Below, one piece after another: positions 1 through 12,099 of a DNA stretch of 64,000 bases (its first letter is position 1; each line of letters opens with the position of its first letter). The stretch is from Amyloporia xantha. Lineage: Eukaryota > Basidiomycota > Agaricomycetes > Polyporales > Adustoporiaceae. Location of the stretch: assembly GCA_036971615.1 (NCBI GenBank), contig JAYKKR010000035.1, positions 124,001 to 188,000 of the forward strand, given 5' to 3'. Both the position numbers and the translations under genes were made by a program. The notes below the pieces were generated by a model. That model saw nothing but the letters and a program-made list of their open reading frames with translations, was not told the origin of the DNA and searched no databases.

Positions 1-766
1 CAGACATCCAACTTGGCCCCCAGTCGCATTCGCCGTTGCAAGATACGCTGAGCTTCCTCGCCCGGATCACACTTCGTGAGCCTATCGTAGTCATACCATA
101 CCAGTACCGAGTCACTCTCCGTCACGATACGTCTCTGCGAGTAGGAATATATCGCGCCCATCACATGGAAGTGCGTCTTCGGAGTTCTGCTTGAAGTTCC
201 GCTGTGCTCTGTGGAGCTCGACCTTGTAGGGCCGACGTGAGGTTTGTGGGCGACGAGAAGGGTGTCCGGATATACCACAGGACGCTTGTAGTCAATAGAG
301 ATGGACTTGAGTATCAAAGACACGCCCTTGCCGGCAAGCATGGCATCTGCCCGAGAGGCCCCGCCGAGCTCATGCCCTAACGAGACCATCCATTCTATGC
401 GGGATGATTCGAAAAAGCGCACTGACAAGATACGACTTACTTCGCGAAACATGGCCCACATTTAAATCATGACTCACAGTAACGGACATTGTTGACATGT
501 CTGTATAGCATCAATTAGCCAGAGAGGATGTCCACATGTGCAGCGACTGACTGAAATGCATCATGGTCACCCCAGACTATCCGCTGCTCCCAGAAACTTG
601 TTGGGTCATATCCAAGTTTCAAAAGACTCTCTCGGGCATGCTCCGCGGGTGTGCTCTCCGCCTTTGTATGCAGGTGTTCTGCCGGAGGATCGGGCGACTC
701 GGGCCCCAGCTCTCCTGGAGCTAAGTGAAATGGCGAGGATGGATCACGGAAAGCATCTTGCAATGA
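1..766 (-). CDS. Thioesterase-like (hotdog fold) protein, 3' part beyond the window
   Basis: The exons read on the minus strand are 766-552, 500-478 and 421-1, and the gene continues past the window start. The two introns (51 and 56 bp) have GT-AG ends and keep phase. The spliced protein carries the hotdog signature WGDHDAFQ-HVNNVRY followed by RFFESSRIEWM, which is typical of 4HBT-like acyl-CoA thioesterases. Later it has a beta-strand run (KSISIDYKRPVVYPDTLLV). Fungal relatives begin with a similar segment (DAFRDPSSPFHLAPG), so the visible 5' exon is probably exon 2. A phase-0 acceptor sits at 767, and no convincing first exon was found upstream. The likely role is hydrolysis of a fatty acyl thioester, possibly mitochondrial; substrate and location are inference. 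The family call is strong and the 5' end is unresolved. Confidence 0.8.
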
Positions 767-1619
767 CTACTGGAAGAAACACTATAGTGAACATCGACCC
801 ATGTAGAAACTGATACTAGGTATCCTGTTTCAGCGTAAATATGAACATGCACTGACGCGGATAGTTGACTGATATCGTCCTCGGCCAGAAGCGATCAAAA
901 TCGGGTCGATATGTTTCCCGCCGAGACGAGAGAACATGATTCTAGTAGTAGACAGCAGCATAGTAGTAGACAGCAGCATTCCTGAGCATTAGCGACTTCT
1001 CGGTCGCGGTGGTGGCTATAGTTGAGCTTGAGTCCCGGATGTCAATTGCGTACATCACGATCGGCGATCAGTCGACTGCACTGCGTCAAAATACCATCAA
1101 TTATATTCCACATACAAAGAGAAGCGGTTATTATACTGTAGCAGAAACCGCATTATGCGTTTGCAATACTGCTCTTCATCATGGAAACAGCTTCTTCACG
1201 AAAGATTCTGAATTTATAACATGACGTAGGTTTTTAAGCAGTCAACGGTCACCATACGCACAGAGCAATAACCGACGAGGGCGAGTCATGACAGTCAAGT
1301 TACATATGTGCAATTGAAGCTGAAGCTCGATGCCTTTCATCAGTCACTGTTTCCACTATTAACGAGATCTGGGAAATAATGCGGGCCGTACAGGTATTAT
1401 CAGCATAATACCCTGCAAAAGGCGCGACTCATTACGAACAACAAGACGATGCATCATTTAGGAAGACAATGGTATTAGTAAAACACATCCTGACAAGCGC
1501 CAAGCAACATCGATACAATGTAAATCACCGCCAGGAGACAAAAGGAAAGAATGTCCTGAGCTGGACGACCGTCACTCAAGCATATTAGTGACAAACGATT
1601 GCAAGTGCTTCCACACATA
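767..1619. other. Intergenic stretch with a short tandem duplication
   Basis: No coding exon was recognised here. It should hold the missing first exon and promoter of the thioesterase gene and the 3' region of the F-box gene. The only structure seen is an 18-bp unit (tagtagtagacagcagca) present twice head to tail at 943-960 and 961-978. Confidence 0.5.
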
Positions 1620-3438
1620 TCAAGTGCCGTGAGGGCTTGCCGGCGCACTGTGACTTGTCCTGTCTCCTCGCGTAGGAACACACAAATGCTACGGAAGGAT
1701 TTATTTTACTCGTAAGAACAGAGGGATCTTCTTGGAACTCACGTTGAGCTTCTCGGCGTGTGACGCCCTGTGAGTCATCGTTCGGCAGTCGTAACCGTAC
1801 CTGCATGACAACGAGGTCAGTGTATGAACGATGAGCGACATCGATGAGAGAAGAGGATTTACCAGCAATCGCGGTGAATCGTCATGCCCCCTATGGTGCA
1901 AGCACTCGGTCATCACTTGTACGTACCACAAGCAGAACCATACAATTTCATACCTTGCTCCTTCTGCGCCCTCCACCATTTCCAGAGCCTCTTCTTACCC
2001 AATGCACGTACGCAGTCTAAGCAATACCACTTGTCCTTTTGCCACATGTCCACTTCGTCATCCACGATATCGAACAATTCCTGCATAAATTTTGTGTAGT
2101 CAAAGAAACCTTTGAACATTCCAGCACGCGTGTGATCGAGAAACCGCTGGCCCTCGGTCATATTGCGCGGAAGGTTCCCTGGTAAGAGCATGAATAGGGC
2201 ATGCTGATTGAGCTCTCCTCTCAGAAGGTGCCAGTCTGTCAAGTATAAAAGTCAGAATGAATATCCACAAATATATCATGGGCAGGCGCACTCGTCGCTC
2301 CCCAGAGTTTGTTACCACGGACTGCATGACAGCGGTCACCTGTGCAGACAATCCCTTAGACCCCGATCAGCAAATTTTAGGAAGTATACACACAACTGTC
2401 GTGCTCTCCGATCACTTCATGTAAAATCGCTTTGGAGAGTTTGTCTTCCGAAGCATCATTACTGATATTCGATTTGTTCAAAACAGAACGGTACGCATTC
2501 CAGAAAAACCCCACTTCAGTGTTTTCAGGCTCAGTCGAGGTCATGTTTTCGAAGCTGTTATATGCAGCCCAAGGCCCCATAGAAGAGATAGTCTTGTACC
2601 AGTCTGACGAAGTCTGGCATGAGCATCGAACTGCGCTTCTGTACAAGACGAAGACTGCATACCAAGCATAGGGGGCTGATAGATAGACGTCAACGAACAT
2701 GCATAGCTCACCCACTCGAAAGTCTCAGCCACGAACGCAGCCACGCGCGCAATGTCAAAGAGTTCGTCTGTCGGAAATTCACTCAAAAAACCAGTGGTCT
2801 GACGTGAGATATCCGGCGGCTCGTCATCTTCGTAGAAGTCCGGCGGCCTGAACGCCTCGCAGAACACCCAAAAGCGATACATCGCGCGACAGAAACGGCG
2901 AGACTCGGCGACGGTGAGCTTGCTCGTCGAGGACGTGCGGTCTTTGTGTCTGGTAACTCAAAATTGAGGATTGCGCATACTCACAGTATACAAGGCATCC
3001 GGCGCATAGTTACCTCCAGCTGAAGAGGTCTTCGAGACCTATTACGACCGAAGTATTCAAATCCAGTGAAGCAGCCTCCTGCCGGTTGATGGGCACCTGC
3101 ATGATCGCTACTTCGTCAGGCCCTGCATCAGGGGGACGCTTGCGGTCACCATCTTCATCTTCGTCTTCATCTTTGTCTTCCTCTTCATCCTCGTTGAGAT
3201 GCTGTTCTTCGTCGGCTACGCTTATCTCTTTTCGAACGAGTCTCAGCGCCGCGGGCAGTGCCTCTGGATGTCCGGCCACATTTTGCGCGATGGCGCGGAC
3301 GATCGACTTCGGGTGTGCGTTGAAGACGTTGTAGATATCTTTGGATGTACAGATGACAGCAGCCAGAGAGTTGAAGTTCGGCAGGTAGGTGAGGATACGG
3401 TCGACGAGGTCTTGGTTGAGGTCGGCGAACTGCGTCAT
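1620..3438 (-). CDS. F-box protein with a one-nucleotide frame break (possible pseudogene)
   Basis: The exons on the minus strand are 3438-3014, 2949-2712, 2638-2394, 2339-2292, 2235-1923, 1800-1743 and 1688-1620. Residues 1-40 form an F-box (LNQDLVDRILTYLPNFNSLA), the Skp1-binding motif of SCF ubiquitin ligases. A long acidic tract (DEEEDKDEDEDEDGD) follows. A conserved central region contains LEDLFSWR-HKDRTSSTSKL and MYRFWVFCEAF. The C-terminal part has NWHLLRGEL and YGYDCRT-MTHRASHAEKLNHLC, a pattern common in agaricomycete F-box proteins and possibly metal-binding. All joins are canonical except one point inside exon 3: DYLFYGALGCI and YNSFENM lie in different frames, meeting at about 2558-2563 in an AT run. 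It could be a real inactivating indel or a sequencing error. The substrate is unknown. Confidence 0.75.
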
Positions 3439-5207
3439 CGAAGCTCAAAAGGGCAGAACTTTGAGAGTGCAGAAGATTTTCAATTGCAAGATGAGGTGTT
3501 GTCACTGCTGTGTGATCTAGAGGGAATCCTGCTTCGGCTTTTAATGGCGGGAAGAGCAAGCCAAGACACCACGGTGCGGGACAATGAGTCAACTTCACAA
3601 TGTGTGGCGAGTGCTTGGCGCTCCTGAACTCCGCCACATGCCCAAATATGGGATAAATGTCGGGACCGTGCGGCCTCGAGGCTGCGACCACGCCGCCACG
3701 GTACCGCCGTTGACTAGGACCATCAGCACACATGCCGCCTTTCGCTTTACTAGGAAGGCAAGCGCAGTGCCCGCGGTACCGAAATTTGCTAGCGTGACGG
3801 GTCCCGACGCCCTAGCGGCGGGAATTTCTCCCATTGACTTCACAGGCGGCCCTTTCGATGGGATTCAACGGAGTCACAGACGCATAATAGACGTCTTCTA
3901 ATTATCGAGCAACTCTTTTGATGAGCAATGGATGGATAATCGGACCATGCACCCAGAAGAACAAACATCCATGAGGGATCACGGTGAGCAGTAGTCGATT
4001 GAAGGACACTAGTATACTGTGCAAACTTGCGGAGATATGATCCTCTGGACGGGCTTGTTTTCAACTACCCTGTGCGCGTTTCTTCGAAAGGTGTGATTTC
4101 TCCCTTCGTCTGTTTTACGCAGTCTGATCTAATGTAGTCAGAGCTACTTTACCTTCGCTTTGATTTGGAACGATTGCGCCGAATGCTCTAGACGGTGCTT
4201 TGGTTTACTCCATTCACAGAAAATACATTTGCTATTGAGTGTGCTTCGCTATTTGGAGAGAAGAAGAGCGAGCGACAGTCTACTTAGACGCGTACCAGAG
4301 GTATCCTTGTATACATTCACATCGTCGACTCTTCGAACTACGGTAAGCAACTCCCATCTCCCCTGTGGTGTTTTTAGACGGCAGTGCTAGAGACAATTCA
4401 TCCGTGTTGGCCCACCTTCCCAGCCCGAGTATAGCGCCCTTGTACAAGAATTCAAACCTCGTCTTTTGTATATGACCGGAGCATAAATTCTGCTGGTCTT
4501 ACACCAGAGGAACCAAGATCGAGCAATACCGACACACATGTACAAAGTCTGCCTGTGCGGTGTGAGTGCAATCTACTCCGTGACTCTCGGATCTCGCAGG
4601 CGCAGACTCTAATATCCCAACCTTGTCCAATAGCTGCAAATGTGTTCCCTATCACTGAAACACGAAAGCTCCCCCCTTGTCTATCGACGGTCGAGGAATC
4701 CTGTGTCTGCTTCGACATTCCAAACTTGCTTGATTACCCCATCCGGCCACCTCTTATAGCGCACTATGTGTGAACTTGAGATTACGATCTTCCCGCAGCA
4801 CAAACTGTCACTGGCCGCAATCCAGCATGGTCCGTCTGCGCGGCTAGCGGGAGTGGATGTACTCATGGCGCGCCAGAAGACCACAACTTGGTATGTACCA
4901 TGCGCAACGTATGCAATTTCAGACGGTGGAGAAACGTCCAACAAGACTACAAACTGCACACGAACGTGCCTTCCGCAGTCTAACGCTACTTGACGTACAC
5001 ATCCTAAAGGCGAACATGCTGATGATTGATTGCTGTGGTATATAGGTGGTACGACCGATACGATAAAAAGAGTGACGCCAGAAATACAGCCCTCGAAGTG
5101 CACCGAAACAGAAGAGAAGTGCTACAAACATAGTTGTACACCGTTGAGCAGCATTGTACACAATTGAGCAGCAGTAACAAATAAAATAAGAAATAACATA
5201 TCCGCGT
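3439..5207. other. Intergenic region, no gene recognised
   Basis: Several reading frames of 70-180 codons exist, but none shows a recognisable domain, signal peptide or convincing intron structure. Those over the F-box exon 1 are antisense shadows of its acidic tract. The part nearest 5200 is the 3' flank of the lipase gene on the minus strand. Confidence 0.5.
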
Positions 5208-6399
5208 TCAGCAGCCCATCTCCACGCCGCCGTAGGGCCCGTCGTGGTCTGACAAGTCGCCGTCCCAGACCTCCGGCACGTCTCCGACGATGCACTGCGT
5301 GCTCGGGTTATCCTGGCCCGGACACGCGGCCCACTCGCCCGAGTCCTCGATGTGCACCTCTCCCGCCGGGTGCACGAACCCGAGGAACATCCCCGGACAA
5401 ATCGGAATGGGGTCTTCCTTGTTGTTGATGTGCGTCACCGAAGTGGGCTGGGCGTCGACGTAGTTCGCGAAGGCTTGGTTGCCGACCTGTGACGGTGCGG
5501 TGTGAGAGGGGGATGCGGGGCGATGCAGAGAGTGGGCGTACCCGTGGCAGACCATACCCGATAAAGGTGAAAGTCGCGTCAGAGATGTGTAGCGGGAGGT
5601 AGACTGAGTCGAGCAGGGCGATTGCAGCGCCTGCCAGAGGCCGTGTCAGTCACTGTCAGTCCCCATCGTGCCACCAGGCTGGCAGATGATGAGCAAACGC
5701 ACCGAGCGAGTGTCCCACAATCGTGACATGATTGGCGCTATAGCTCGACATGGTCGTCTGCACAGCCGCTAGCACATCTGTCGCAGTACTGTCACGCGTC
5801 GATCAGACTAACACTCCCAACACATCTCTGCTTGGACGATATACTCACTTGGCCTGCGCGTCAGCAAATCCCTGATCAACCTCAATGTCTGAGCTTATCC
5901 CCGGGAAGAGGCTGGAATCCAGGGTGGTGAAGACGATATCCGCGTCTGTGACCAGAGGCAGACTGTGATGGTACCGTCCTCAGAAGCGGGAAGCTGAGAG
6001 CAGAACAGCATCACATACATTTCCTCAGGATCTGTTCCTTGATGTGATACGATGACCGTCTCCAGCGTAGGGTCGTAGCCAACAAACCCTAAATAGCGGT
6101 AAGCATAGCCCTCTCCCGAATCCATACGTCGCAGGCTCACAGTACTGCACGCTGTCGCCGTTCCCTCCAGACGCCACAGGCTCAAAGGTCGGGTTCGCCT
6201 CGCAATTTGCCCCGCAGGACCATGACAAGGTCTCGGATGCTGCACAGTATCCAGTACTGGCGTAGTACGTGTATGGCTGGAAGGCAGAGATCTGGGACTG
6301 CCCCAGCGCCGTGATCGCCTGCCGTGCGTTCAGGCTGGGGATGGCCCGCACAACTGATACAGCAGCGAGGAACGCAGCGCCGAGGGTGAAGGAGTGCAT
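5208..6399 (-). CDS. Secreted class 3 lipase, copy A
   Basis: The exons on the minus strand are 6399-6141, 6088-6019, 5962-5849, 5788-5703, 5630-5542 and 5486-5208, giving 298 residues with every phase consistent. Residues 1-19 are a signal peptide (MHSFTLGAAFLAAVSVVRA). The alpha/beta-hydrolase nucleophile motif GHSLG is at about 173-177, with Ser175 as nucleophile. Asp231 (KEDPIP) and His287 (SDHDGP) are the likely rest of the triad. The segment VGYDPTLETVIVSHQGTDPEE is typical of Lipase_3 proteins. It should hydrolyse acylglycerol or other ester bonds outside the cell. An intron interrupts the last glycine codon of GHSLG and is absent from the paralogue at 9128-10239. A TATA-like element (attatatatgg on the plus strand, about 6460-6470) lies about 65 bp upstream of the start codon. 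The two lipases are divergent. Confidence 0.93.
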
Positions 6400-9127
6400 C
6401 TGGAGGCGTCTTCCGGAGGGGGGACTGGAGATCGTGCCACAATGGCGAATGCGGGGGGGATTATATATGGACCCTCAGAAGAGCGTCACGGCATCAGCTG
6501 AGAAGCGGGGCGGCGGGACTAGAGTGTCTCGAGCGGCAGGAGAACCGCTGCGACCATATGATGCAGGAGGTGCAGAAGGAGGGAACGAACGTTGTGTCAA
6601 TAATTGCAAACCGCCGGGCGCTCCTAAGTATAGCTCGGGCTTCCAATCTGCTGTGTGCCCCTTGACCTTTCGAAGGAACACGTTCCATGCCATCTTGAGC
6701 GCCATCTGCTCACGAATCACCTCCCACAGCACATATCCTGATAGGGGTTATCTGACGAGCTGCACCGCTGCATTTTTGTTGGCATCTGCGGGCCAATTGT
6801 TGGTTGCGGCTAGAGATTGCGCGAGATGTGTGGGCAGCCGCTGCAGCGAAATGTGAACTGTCAGCGAGATGTAATTGTCTCAAGTCAGACGCGTTGACAA
6901 ACCTCGAGGATTTCGATCGGCATTGCCTCGATCGCCGCTCCGGACGGAATTGAATAATAATCGGGGGATCCATTTATGCGGCCCGGGCTCTACCTTGTGT
7001 CAGACGGGATTATGCAGGCGACGTCGTCGGCAACGACCCATTCAGAGTCGGAGGATGTTACAGTTGCACAGGCCCAGTGCGGACACTACAAGCGGCGGCG
7101 TGCCAGCGAGGGTAGCAGGATCATGGAGAACGCCGGCAGGCACAGAATCGATGTCGTTGATCGAACCACACCGATAAGTCAGACGACTCGGCGATAACCT
7201 TGACATGTTCACCATCGACACAACATCGACAACCTTCAAGCATGTCTAGGGTCACATCGCTCGGAAGCGTCAATCATAGCAGCATTGCTGTACTTGTAAT
7301 CCCACGAGAGCTTCTGCTCCGCATGCTGCATATACGATGGCGAGCTGGAGGCCTTGTGGGTTGATGACGGCAATCTACATACATGATGGAAGTGTACGGT
7401 ATGGCCAAACCGCAAAGCTGTTGACATCCACTTGGGACAGTTCACTTCGTCGCTGTACATATACAGTTTGGAATCGATGGCGTCCCTGTGCGATGCAGCA
7501 TTATCTTATATCCTCATGCGTGGGTGAGTGATGCCAATTGATATCTTCTCGGTCAGGGAGACACTGACTCGAGATGCACACTGATAGTATGTCATCGTGT
7601 TATAGAGCGTTGCGGCAGCGTTGACATGGCTGCCAGGCTGGTGATCACAATGTGTCTGCTCATTCTGACGATCGTGTACAAGCCAACAATCATAAGTATC
7701 ACGAGCCACACCGAGTCGCCGCTGTCACGGATGGTATATCAAGATGGAGACCCCTTGTGACCAATCTACCGGAATGCGGTACGGAAGAGCAAATGCACCA
7801 ACGAGTGGGCAAGTATATTTGAGTTCATTCAACCTGGCGGTTGTCCATATAAATCACGATTGTGCAGGATGTTTCTTGGCCGCGATCTCGAAAATTCCCC
7901 GCCGGCATATCTCACTGTAATTTGAAGATGCTCCTGCAAAGAAGCGCTCTCTCGTAACCGAAAGTCATCTGCCATTGAACAGCACATGCCGCATGTATGC
8001 TTTCTGATGTTTACTCTGTGATCATTCTACCCACACATCCCTCCTGAATTGGACTTCGATGATACTTACACGGATGTCGTGTCTAAAATAGATGCTCCTG
8101 CCGACAGTCGTATTAGGTATTCGGTGGTACATCGTAAGCCCATCTGTCTTCTTTGGCTACGGATTGAGGACACCACCATGCGCCTTGCTCTGCTGTCTGT
8201 CAATCCCTCGCTTCCTGCCGTCACCGACTCGACCGTTTTTCAGGCGCCCCTGATCATGTGGATAAGGTCAGCATTAGAGCACACAAATGCTTCTGCACCA
8301 TTGCCGGCGATGTAAATGGAATTTATGGAACGCCTTGCCAAATCTTTCATGAGGAACGTTCGAGGACCGCACGCGCGAGGTTGGCTGGATCCGTGTACGT
8401 TGCGCGTTAACGCCTTATGCAGTTGCAATGAATCCTTGGAAGGTGGCGATTGAGGGACCGGTACATAACTGCCTAGATCCGTCTGAGGCGATGCGAGTGC
8501 CCGTTGGGTTAATCAGGATGGCAACCCTATATACTATACTTACTACTCATTTCACTTGATCGTTCATGATTACTTCATTTCATTCACTATTTGTACGTCA
8601 TTTAATTCATACTGACCAATGCCACTTCTCGGATTATTATCATACGAACGTGCTCGAGTCCTCTTCGGAACAGGGTTTAGTGCGATCATGATCAGAAATG
8701 CTATGTATGCCGAGCGGTGCAGGTCTCCTGCACTGATTCCGGACCAAACGGAGCACGTCGACAGCCTGATCGGCCTCCGAAAGTAAGGCTCTTCTCAGCG
8801 ACCGGCCTCGATGAAACATGGGTGCTCATGCGGGCACGCACCCCCCGAGCACATGAACAGAGTCGTCCGGAGACGCTACGGCGTCCCACGGATCGCTGGT
8901 CCTAATCCCAATCCGTCCACCCCGGCTTCTCTCCATATGGTCACCCCCGCCGTATAGCCTCGTATAGCCACCTGTGTCAGTGTGCCAGGGTCTGCTTCTT
9001 CGCGTTCCACGCTTGCTTCCTCCATGGGGCTGCTCGAACAGGCTCATATTTAACCGGTCCGCTCTGACAAAACTAACCCCTCCCGCGCGAACGCTCAAGC
9101 CTCACGTCCCTCCGCCCCTCAGCCGCC
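6400..9127. other. Divergent intergenic region between the two lipases
   Basis: This 2.7-kb stretch separates the start codons of two divergently transcribed lipase paralogues and must carry both promoters. A TATA-like element lies at about 6460-6470 for copy A, and an AT-rich patch (catatttaacc, about 9045) lies upstream of copy B. No additional gene was recognised; the open frames between 6475 and 8905 have no visible domain. Confidence 0.5.
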
Positions 9128-10239
9128 ATGCCCCTCTCCACCCTCGGCGCGGCGCTCCTGGCTGCTGTCTCCGCCGTGCAGGCCATCCCCGCATCCGGCT
9201 TGAAAGCAAGGCAGTCCATCACCGCCCTCGCCCAGGCGCAGATCACGGGATTCACTCCGTACACTTACTATGCGAGCGCAGGGTACTGTTCGGCGTCAGA
9301 GACCATCTCATGGAGTTGTGGGACGAACTGCGAGGCAAATCCCAGTTTCAAGCCCGTAGCGTCGGGAGGCGACGGAGATGACACGCAGTATTGTGAGTTT
9401 CGGACGGAATATACAGTTTAAATGTACCGCTTACCGGTAGACCAGGGTTTGTTGGGTACGATCCAAATCTGCAGAGCGTGATCGTATCGCATCAGGGTAC
9501 AGACCCGGAGGAGATGTAAGTGCATGGATACCCCCCGGGGCCGTATAACAGAAATGACAGACGATATCACCAGCCTGCCTCTCGTCACTGATGCGGACAT
9601 CGAGAAGACGACCTTGGATTCGACTTTGTTCCCCGGCATCAGCTCGGACATCGAGGTGCACAAAGGATTCGCAGATGCACAGTCCTCGTGAGTGCCCCTG
9701 CGCTTTGAACTGTGCAATAGTTGACCTGGTTGCAGGACTGCGACGGACGTTCTGTCGGCCGTGCAGACGACCATGTCCACGTACGGCACTAGCCAAGTTA
9801 CGGTGGTCGGCCATTCGCTCGGGGCTGCCATCGCGCTGCTAGACTCTGTGTACCTGCCGCTACACATCTCGGATGCAACATTCACTTTTGTAGGATATGG
9901 CTTGCCTCGGGTACGTCACCTTCCGCACGAACGCCGGAGCTACGCTGACAGTGCGAGCAGGTCGGAAACCAGGCCTTCGCGAACTACGTCGACGCCCAGC
10001 CGACGTCGGTGACTCACATCAACAACGAAGAGGACCCGATCCCGATTTGCCCGGGTATGAGCCTCGGGTTCGTGCACCCGTCGGGAGAGGTGCACATTGA
10101 GGACTCGGGAGAGTGGGCGGCGTGCCCGGGCCAGGATAACCCGAGCACGCAGTGCATCGTTGGAGACGTGCCAGAGATTTGGGACGGTGACGAGTCGGAC
10201 CATGATGGGCCGTACAATGGCATTGAGATGGGGTGCTAG
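9128..10239 (+). CDS. Secreted class 3 lipase, copy B
   Basis: The exons are 9128-9392, 9446-9515, 9574-9687, 9736-9910 and 9961-10239, giving 300 residues in phase throughout. It is closely similar to copy A along its whole length: signal peptide (MPLSTLGAALLAAVSAVQA), VGYDPNLQSVIVSHQGTDPEE, GHSLG with Ser177 as predicted nucleophile, EEDPIPICPG, and the C-terminal SDHDGPYNGIEMGC. The exon carrying GHSLG is a single 175-nt exon. In copy A the same 175 nt are split 86 + 89. The product is expected to be an extracellular lipase or esterase. The pair most likely arose by a local inverted duplication; differing third positions and intron sequences show that it is not recent. Confidence 0.93.
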
Positions 10240-10717
10240 TGCTTTCAGGAAGCACAACGGAAGGGCAGATGAACTGTTCATACAGCGACTAGCCATGGCT
10301 GAAGGGTACCGGTTGACGTCCATATATATGTATGCTGTCCAGCCAGTTTGCTGTAACGATACCCAGCTGTGTGGTGTTCGAATTTGTATACCCTGACCCC
10401 ATTAATGTGGATTAGGCCTTATGCATGAGACGTAGATGGGAGGTCGTGTTCAAGGACATGTTGTACAATAAGCGCCCTAATCGACCTTTCCGGATCGACT
10501 TGCCCTCCCTGACATCTACATACAGTCGAGTCCCTGATTATCACGAGTCATTGTACCTGTAAGTCGCACCGCCATATTGCATTTCCTGAACGTGCAGTAA
10601 AGACGACATAAGATAAAATGCGAGTGTCGAAACCCATGTGAGTATGCAGTCCAGAAGGTTCTTATGGCCAGTCCGCCTCGAGGCTCGCGTTTTCAGTCAC
10701 CTTGAGTTAACTACATC
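10240..10717. other. Intergenic, lipase B terminator and cofactor B promoter
   Basis: No coding feature was recognised. The stretch lies between the lipase B stop codon and the cofactor B start codon, both on the plus strand. Confidence 0.5.
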
Positions 10718-11654
10718 ATGTCCAGCTCAGTGAACATCTTCGTCGTTTCGCCTGACACGCGTTCAGAGCGGCGGTTTGACCTTCATATCACGGTGCAACA
10801 GCTCAAGGTATCGTGTGTCTGTTCAGAATGCAAGGGAGTGCCACTGACGCGCGGCTGTAGAATAAACTTGAGCTGATCACCGGAATACCCGTTCAGAACC
10901 AGTCGATATCTGTCTTTGATAAAGAGAGCGATACGCAGGCCGTCGGTGTCCTGGAGGATGATAGTAGACCGATTGGATTCTATGGGGTGAGAGATTGGCA
11001 GGTGTTGAAGGTGCGTTTTTCATTGTGCTGCGTCAATCTAAGGTGCAGAAACCCATTAGTTCGTTCGATTGGTGTCCAGATCACAGATCTGCATCCGGAG
11101 ACATCGTTCACCGGGCAATTGACAGACGTTTCGCAAGTGGAGAAATTCGAGTTGAGCAAGGAGGAGTATGCTCAACGACAAGGTATGTCCCGCGCAACTG
11201 AGGTCATCACTATCAGATGAACTGGCATCCTAGACACCGTTCTTGCATACAAGCAACGAAACAAGATCGGACGGTTCGCAGACAAAGAACAGGAAAGCGC
11301 AGAGGAGAGTTCTCCGCAGGTGAACATCCCCATTGGATCTCGCTGCGAAGTGGAGACGAGCGAAGAAGGATTTCACAAGCGGGGGACGGTACGTTTCGTT
11401 GGGCCTACGAAGTTCGCGAAAGGCGGGGTGTGGGTGGGCATCGAATACGATGAACCTATAGGGAAGAATGATGGCTCGTAAGTCGCATCAGCTCTTGTCC
11501 CGTCTTATCTCTGTTCTGAATTCTTTGCCCCAGCGTGCAAGGAGAGCGTTACTTTACATGTCAGCCAAATTATGGAGTGTTCGTGCGACCTGATAGGCTG
11601 AAGGTTGGGGACTTCCCGCCTGAGGAAATTAACTTTGACGATGAAGAAATGTAA
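10718..11654 (+). CDS. Tubulin-folding cofactor B (CAP-Gly protein)
   Basis: The exons are 10718-10807, 10861-11010, 11080-11182, 11234-11477 and 11534-11654, giving 235 residues with all junctions GT-AG and in phase. The N-terminal part ([32 protein letters not shown]) is the ubiquitin-like domain, residues 1 to about 85. A linker follows ([21 protein letters not shown]). The C-terminal CAP-Gly domain covers about residues 145-222, with [20 protein letters not shown], the signature [13 protein letters not shown], and [13 protein letters not shown]. The protein ends in -EEM, the acidic-hydrophobic tail typical of cofactor B. With cofactor E it handles alpha-tubulin during tubulin heterodimer assembly in the cytosol. 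The fission yeast orthologue is Alp11. Size and domain order match the family. Confidence 0.95.
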
Positions 11655-12099
11655 CATGGTGTGATGGTACTGTAAGTCTCGGCACGTCCTGATATCACTC
11701 TTCGTGCCTGCATATCCCGATGACTGTATTATAGTGTATTTTCAGTGCATTATGTGTAATTGAACTTATGACTGCTCCGATTGGTGAGGGCTGAGCATGC
11801 GGGACTTCGGCAATGCACTCTAGCTGTATAGTGTACAGGCCTTGCTGCGCTCAGTTGGATGGTCTGGATGTCGGATCGAACAGGTGGGCGAGCGGCGTAG
11901 TAGTACCGCTTCGCTGCGTATCTGATAAGTTTCAAGTTTGACCACTTATCACGAGGGTAGAGTGGCTCTGTCTTCCTTTCACTTCATCTTTGCGCGGCCT
12001 CGCATGGCATCTGCTCGTAGATTTGCAGACTGACAGCATTCTGGTAGACAATACTAGAGTACATATCATAAGACTACGGGCGACTCCCGCCGCGTATAT

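Noticed and set aside
943..978. Tandem 18-bp repeat as a possible CRISPR-like array or regulatory array
   Set aside because: Only two contiguous units with no spacers, in a eukaryotic genome.
3584..3901. Candidate gene between F-box and lipase A
   Set aside because: Frames on both strands are of similar length and none has a recognisable family, signal peptide or intron pattern.
8701..8790. tRNA-like stretch near gccgagcggtgcaggtctcctgcac
   Set aside because: No full cloverleaf, anticodon loop or T-loop consensus could be formed.
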